From assembly GCA_005881085.1 (NCBI GenBank), contig VBGU01000005.1, forward strand, positions 1-16,036: 16,036 bases of DNA, written 5' to 3'. Shown here in pieces: positions 13,255 through 16,036 of this stretch (position 1 is the stretch's first letter; each line of letters opens with the position of its first letter). This DNA comes from Chloroflexota bacterium (GTDB taxonomy: Bacteria; Chloroflexota; Limnocylindria; P2-11E). The notes below the pieces were generated by a model that saw nothing but the letters and a program-made list of their open reading frames with translations, was not told where the DNA came from and searched no databases. The translations under genes and the position numbers were made by a program.

Positions 13255-13840
13255 ACGACGCTCGCCAGGACGTTTTCGATCTCGGCCTCGCTGATCGCGC
13301 CCTGTCGCAGGATCTTTGATCCGTCGTGCAGTCAACGATCGTCGAGGAGAGACCGCCGGGCGTCGTGCCTCCGTCGAGCACCAACGCGATGCGACCCTCG
13401 AGCTGCGCGATCACTTCTTGGGCAGTCCTGGCGTCGGGCTCGCCGGAACGGTTCGCGCTCGTGACCGGAAGACCGCCGCCGCTCGCCGCGATGAGCCGCC
13501 GCGCGAGAGGATGATCCGGCACGCGGAACGCCATCGTGCCGCGCCGTGGGGCGACCAGAACGATGGTGAGTGGACCTGGCCAGAAGCGCTGAGCGAGGGC
13601 GCGCGCGATCGGAGTAACGATGGCGCTCGCCTCGAGGTTCCCGGTATCCGAGAGCAGCACGGGGATGCGCTTCTCCTTCGGACGGTCTTTCGCGCCGTAG
13701 AGCTTGCGCACGTGCTCGTGTCCAGCCGATAGTCCGTACACCGTGTCGGTGGGGAAAGCGACGAGCTCGCCTCGTGCGAGCGCGGCCGCGGCCTCCTCCA
13801 CCGCCCCCGGCGAATCCGCCGCGAGGAGGCGCGTTTTCAC
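13251..13840 (-). CDS. tsaC: L-threonylcarbamoyladenylate synthase (YrdC domain), one-base frameshift near the 3' end
   Basis: Makes threonylcarbamoyl-AMP for the t6A37 modification of ANN-decoding tRNAs; normally essential. Motifs: 'LARGELVAFPTDTVYGLSA', 'LYGAKDRPKEKRIPVLLSD' (substrate KR-x-P loop), 'RFWPGPLTIVL', 'FRVPDHPLARRL', 'GGLPVTSANRSGEPDARTAQEV', 'LSSTIVDCT'. At 13317 the frame shifts. Restoring one C (GATC-AAAG to GATCC-AAAG) gives 'DPKILRQGAISEAEIENVLASVV' and a stop at 13251 that overlaps the rpiB ATG as ATGA. The corrected protein has 196 residues, the short TsaC type without the Sua5 C-terminal domain. Uncorrected, it reads on into a meaningless Arg-rich tail across rpiB. GTG 13840 is the start; the divergent HAD gene begins 24 bases away. 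Confidence 0.9.
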
Positions 13841-13864
13841 GTCGTGGATGATAGCCGTCCGCAT

Positions 13865-14593
13865 ATGGCCAAGATCACGACGCTCTTCATCGACAAAGGC
13901 GGCGTGCTCATCGACAACACGGTGCTCAGTCCCCAGTACCGTCGCTTGCTCGGCGAGTTCCTTCCGACAGAGCTCGGAGGCGATCCCGATGCGTGGGCGC
14001 ACGCGAATGCGGGCGCGGCGAGTCGCGCCTTCGCACGCTATCAACGGGCGTACATGACCGCTCCGTCCACGAGCATTCGCGATTGGTACGCCGAGGATGT
14101 CCGTCGCTGGCTGTACGAGATGTGTGACGAGGTCGGTCGTCCGCGACCTCCGGCGGCCCAAGCGGATCGCATCGCGAGCGCGGCGCAGGAATACGTTCGC
14201 CGACGCGTCGACATCCGCGCGCCTCGGATCGTCGAACGACTTCGCGATTTCCACAGGCGAGGTCTGAAGCTGCATATGGCGTCGGCGGATCAACACGCGG
14301 ACCTCGTTGGCTATTTGGACACGCTTGGGACGCTCGAGCTCTTCGATCGCGTGTACGGCAGCGACCTCATCAACGTTTGGAAGTCGGGCCCCGCGTACTA
14401 CCGCGCCATCCTCGCCGACACTGGAACCGACGCAGCGAACGCGGTCGTCGTCGATGACTCCGAGAGCGCTACCCTGTGGGCGGCCGAGGCCGGGCTGCGC
14501 GGCGTCGTTGTCCGGCGGGGGGCCGCCGAACGGTTCGAGGACTCGGTACTGCGCGCGTTCGACGAGGTGAGCGCGCTGCTTTCACGAGCGTGA
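13865..14593 (+). CDS. HAD-superfamily hydrolase
   Basis: 242 residues from ATG 13865. HAD motif I is 'LFIDKGGVLID' (nucleophile Asp; the usual second Asp is Gly, as in the FDxGGVL subgroup). Motif II is the Ser in 'LHMASADQHADL', motif III is the Lys in 'INVWKSGPAYYRAIL', and motif IV is 'VVVDDSESATLWAAEAG'. A helical cap lies between motifs I and II (about residues 20-120). It is probably a small-molecule phosphatase or dehalogenase-like enzyme; the substrate cannot be told. An upstream GTG 13844 is in frame, but would leave no room next to the divergent tsaC start. The last 125 bases overlap the 3' end of the convergent GNAT frame. Confidence 0.88.
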   Translation: MAKITTLFIDKGGVLIDNTVLSPQYRRLLGEFLPTELGGDPDAWAHANAGAASRAFARYQRAYMTAPSTSIRDWYAEDVRRWLYEMCDEVGRPRPPAAQADRIASAAQEYVRRRVDIRAPRIVERLRDFHRRGLKLHMASADQHADLVGYLDTLGTLELFDRVYGSDLINVWKSGPAYYRAILADTGTDAANAVVVDDSESATLWAAEAGLRGVVVRRGAAERFEDSVLRAFDEVSALLSRA

Positions 14594-15047
14594 GGCGAAT
14601 CGTCCGCTGAAGGCCGTACGGGCTCGGATGGTCTTGTTCGATGACCGTTGCGCGAGAGCCGTAACGATGCTCGAGATTGTCGGCGAATCCGTTGTCCACG
14701 CGCGCATCGATCTCAAGCTCGCGTATCCCTCGAGCGAAGAGCTCGCGCTCGACCGCGGCGATGAGCGGCCAGACGAGACCCTGCCCGCGATACGCCGGAT
14801 CGATCAGCACGTTGAGGAGGCTCACGCGGCCTTCCGTCCACGCCGGTCCCGCGACGGCGAATCCGATCAGCGACGGGCCGTCCCACGTGGTCATCACCAC
14901 GGCGTCCCGGTTGGTGGCCTGCCATCGCATCTCGCGCGGGGAGAACGCCCGTTTCCCCCACTCCTGGCGCTCAAGCTCCAACATCCGCGGGCCGAGCTCG
15001 CGCCACATCGCGGCGTCGAACGTGATGGCTTTGACCGACGGCGCCAT
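14469..15047 (-). CDS. GNAT-family N-acetyltransferase with an odd C-terminal extension
   Basis: The acetyl-CoA binding motif A is 'SLLNVLIDPAYRGQGLVWPLIAAVERELFARG' (residues 76-107). It is preceded by 'PSLIGFAVAGPAW' and followed by 'ELEIDARVDNGFADNLEHRYG' and the closing strand 'YGLQRTIRLTLVKA'. The GNAT fold is complete at about residue 157. The remaining 35 or so residues are Arg/Pro-rich, low-complexity and antisense to the HAD 3' end, so they are probably only read-through to the first stop. The substrate is unknown. ATG 15047 shares one base with the prmC stop (TGATG). PrmC plus a GNAT recalls the RimI/PrmC neighbourhoods, but this is not recognisably RimI. Confidence 0.82.
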   Translation of the reverse strand: MAPSVKAITFDAAMWRELGPRMLELERQEWGKRAFSPREMRWQATNRDAVVMTTWDGPSLIGFAVAGPAWTEGRVSLLNVLIDPAYRGQGLVWPLIAAVERELFARGIRELEIDARVDNGFADNLEHRYGSRATVIEQDHPSPYGLQRTIRLTLVKAARSPRRTRAVPSPRTVRRPPAGQRRRAARPRPPTG

Positions 15048-15895
15048 CAGCGCCTGGTGACACCGACGACGCGCGCGTCGCCGGCGAGATCGTTGATCAC
15101 GCGCGTTTCTCCGCCAAGCGAGTACTGCAGAAGATGCGCGACCTGCTCCGCGAACGGCGGATCGATTTCGAAAAGCGCCGCACCGTGCGGCGCGAGCACC
15201 CGTTGGAGGTCCGCCGCCGCGCGCCAGATGAGCTCGAGGCCGTCCTTGCCTGCGGTCACGGCAAGTCGCGGCTCGAACGCGAGCGAGGTTCGCTCCCCCA
15301 CGAGGTGCTCGAGCGTGTCATCGCGCAGATAGGGCAGGTTGGCGACCACGAGGTCTACCGGTTCCGCGATCGGAGCGAGGAGGTCGCCCTCGCGCAGCTC
15401 GATCCGGTCGGCGACGCCATTGCGCAGCGTGTTCTCCCGCGCGACCACGAGAGCATCGACGCTGATGTCGGTCGCGATCACGTGAACGGTCGGTTCGTGC
15501 GCGGCGATGGCGACGGCGACGGCCCCCGATCCGGTCCCGACGTCGGCGACGGTGATCACGCGCCCAGCGATGAGCTCGCGGGCCGCGTCCACGAGCGTCT
15601 CCGTCTCGGGGCGTGGGATTAGCACGCGGTGGTCGACGGTGAAGCGAAGCCCGTAGAACTCTTTGAAGCCGCGGAGATACGCGACGGGCTCGCCACGCGC
15701 CCGCCGCTCGATCAGCTCACCGTAGCGACGCTGCGCACCGTGCGACATCTCCGTGTCGGGATGCGCATACAGCATCTCTTTCGTGACGCCGAGGACGTGC
15801 GCGAGGAGCACGTCGGCATCGAGCGCCGCAGTCGCGATCCCGGCCGCGCGAAGAGCCGCGACCGCCGCATCCCGCTCTTCGCCCCAAGTCCGCAT
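15047..15895 (-). CDS. prmC: Peptide chain release factor N5-glutamine methyltransferase (PrmC/HemK)
   Basis: Methylates the Gln of the GGQ motif in release factors RF1 and RF2. 282 residues, full length. The N-terminal helical domain ends 'RRARGEPVAYLRGFKEFYGLRFTVDHRVLIPRPETETLV' (residues 64-102). The SAM-binding motif is 'ADVGTGSGAVAVAIA' (117-131), followed by 'VIATDIS'. The catalytic motif is NLPY at 186-189, a variant of NPPY. The start is ATG 15895, with GGAAG directly adjacent. No prfA is next to it; upstream and divergent is a threonine-dehydratase-like gene. It probably heads the prmC-GNAT transcript. Confidence 0.95.
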   Translation of the reverse strand: MRTWGEERDAAVAALRAAGIATAALDADVLLAHVLGVTKEMLYAHPDTEMSHGAQRRYGELIERRARGEPVAYLRGFKEFYGLRFTVDHRVLIPRPETETLVDAARELIAGRVITVADVGTGSGAVAVAIAAHEPTVHVIATDISVDALVVARENTLRNGVADRIELREGDLLAPIAEPVDLVVANLPYLRDDTLEHLVGERTSLAFEPRLAVTAGKDGLELIWRAAADLQRVLAPHGAALFEIDPPFAEQVAHLLQYSLGGETRVINDLAGDARVVGVTRR

Positions 15896-15920
15896 CTTCC
15901 GGCGGAAGTATCGTCGGGCC

Positions 15921-16036
15921 GTGCAGCGGGAGCCGACGGTCGCGGATGTGGTCGCCGCGCGCCGCGTGGTGGACCGCTACCTCCCGCGCGCCCCGCTCGA
16001 GCGATCGCCACTTCTGTCAGCCGACCTCGGCGCCGA
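15921..16036 (+). CDS. Threonine dehydratase-like PLP enzyme, N-terminus only (3' end off window)
   Basis: From GTG 15921 the frame is open to the right edge (38 codons) and reads 'EPTVADVVAARRVVDRYLP' then 'RAPLERSPLLSADLGA'. This matches the opening of threonine/serine ammonia-lyases and related fold-II PLP enzymes ('PTxxDVxxARxxxxxxLxxTPLxxSxxLSxxLGA'). The PLP Lys lies off the window. The start is 25 bases from the divergent prmC ATG, so they share a very short promoter region. The family is likely; the exact enzyme (biosynthetic, catabolic, or serine racemase-like) cannot be told from this fragment. Confidence 0.65.
   Translation, partial: MQREPTVADVVAARRVVDRYLPRAPLERSPLLSADLGA

Noticed and set aside
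15161..15340. NLPY instead of NPPY in PrmC
   Set aside because: NLPY is, as I recall, a tolerated variant in HemK/PrmC proteins, and all other motifs are normal, so I do not count it as a defect.

Overview
This is a dense, high-GC bacterial window with about 20 genes, intergenic gaps mostly under 100 bases, many GTG/TTG starts, and several ATGA, GTGA or TGATG start-stop overlaps. The minus-strand run prmC, GNAT, (HAD gene divergent), tsaC, rpiB, glyA, upp, and a WecA-type transferase a few kb further on, resembles the prmC/ywlC/rpiB/glyA/upp/tagO neighbourhood known from Firmicutes and Chloroflexota. Together with a SARP/BTAD regulator, DUF4242, DUF3052 and G-tract palindromes this suggests an uncultured high-GC Chloroflexota, with an actinobacterium as the alternative. 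The lineage is an inference. I see no rRNA, tRNA, CRISPR array, insertion sequence or phage gene, and no gene-free stretch above 300 bases.

Layout. 1-1193 (minus): a single-domain response regulator, then a CorA-family transporter that runs off the left edge. 1255-2715 (plus): a DUF3052-like protein and a Hint-domain protein whose lipoprotein signal lies one frame away. 2776-8200 (minus): WecA-type transferase, DUF72 protein, four-helix membrane protein, small XRE regulator, S9 peptidase and an ArsR-SRPBCC fusion. This run is punctuated by a G-tract palindrome pair and two operator-like inverted-repeat regions. 8262-10833 (plus): SARP/BTAD-TPR regulator, DUF4242 protein and a secreted protein. 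10844-13840 (minus): upp, glyA, rpiB and tsaC; the last two are frameshifted. 13865-14593 (plus): a HAD hydrolase. 14469-15895 (minus): GNAT and prmC. 15921-end (plus): start of a threonine-dehydratase-like gene.

How the genes work together. The prmC-upp side is housekeeping: release-factor methylation, tRNA t6A synthesis, pentose-phosphate isomerisation, serine/glycine one-carbon supply and uracil salvage. The accessory part most worth attention is the SARP-DUF4242-secreted protein cassette, which sits between upp and the WecA-type gene. The SARP gene ends in four CACACG repeats at an exact 12-base period, 9 bases before a -10-like hexamer and just upstream of DUF4242. These could be the regulator's own target sites.

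Three reading frames look broken by small indels: the Hint lipoprotein near 1753, tsaC at 13317 and rpiB near 13130. Two of the three are adjacent, and tsaC needs only one base restored, so sequence or assembly error is the first explanation to test.
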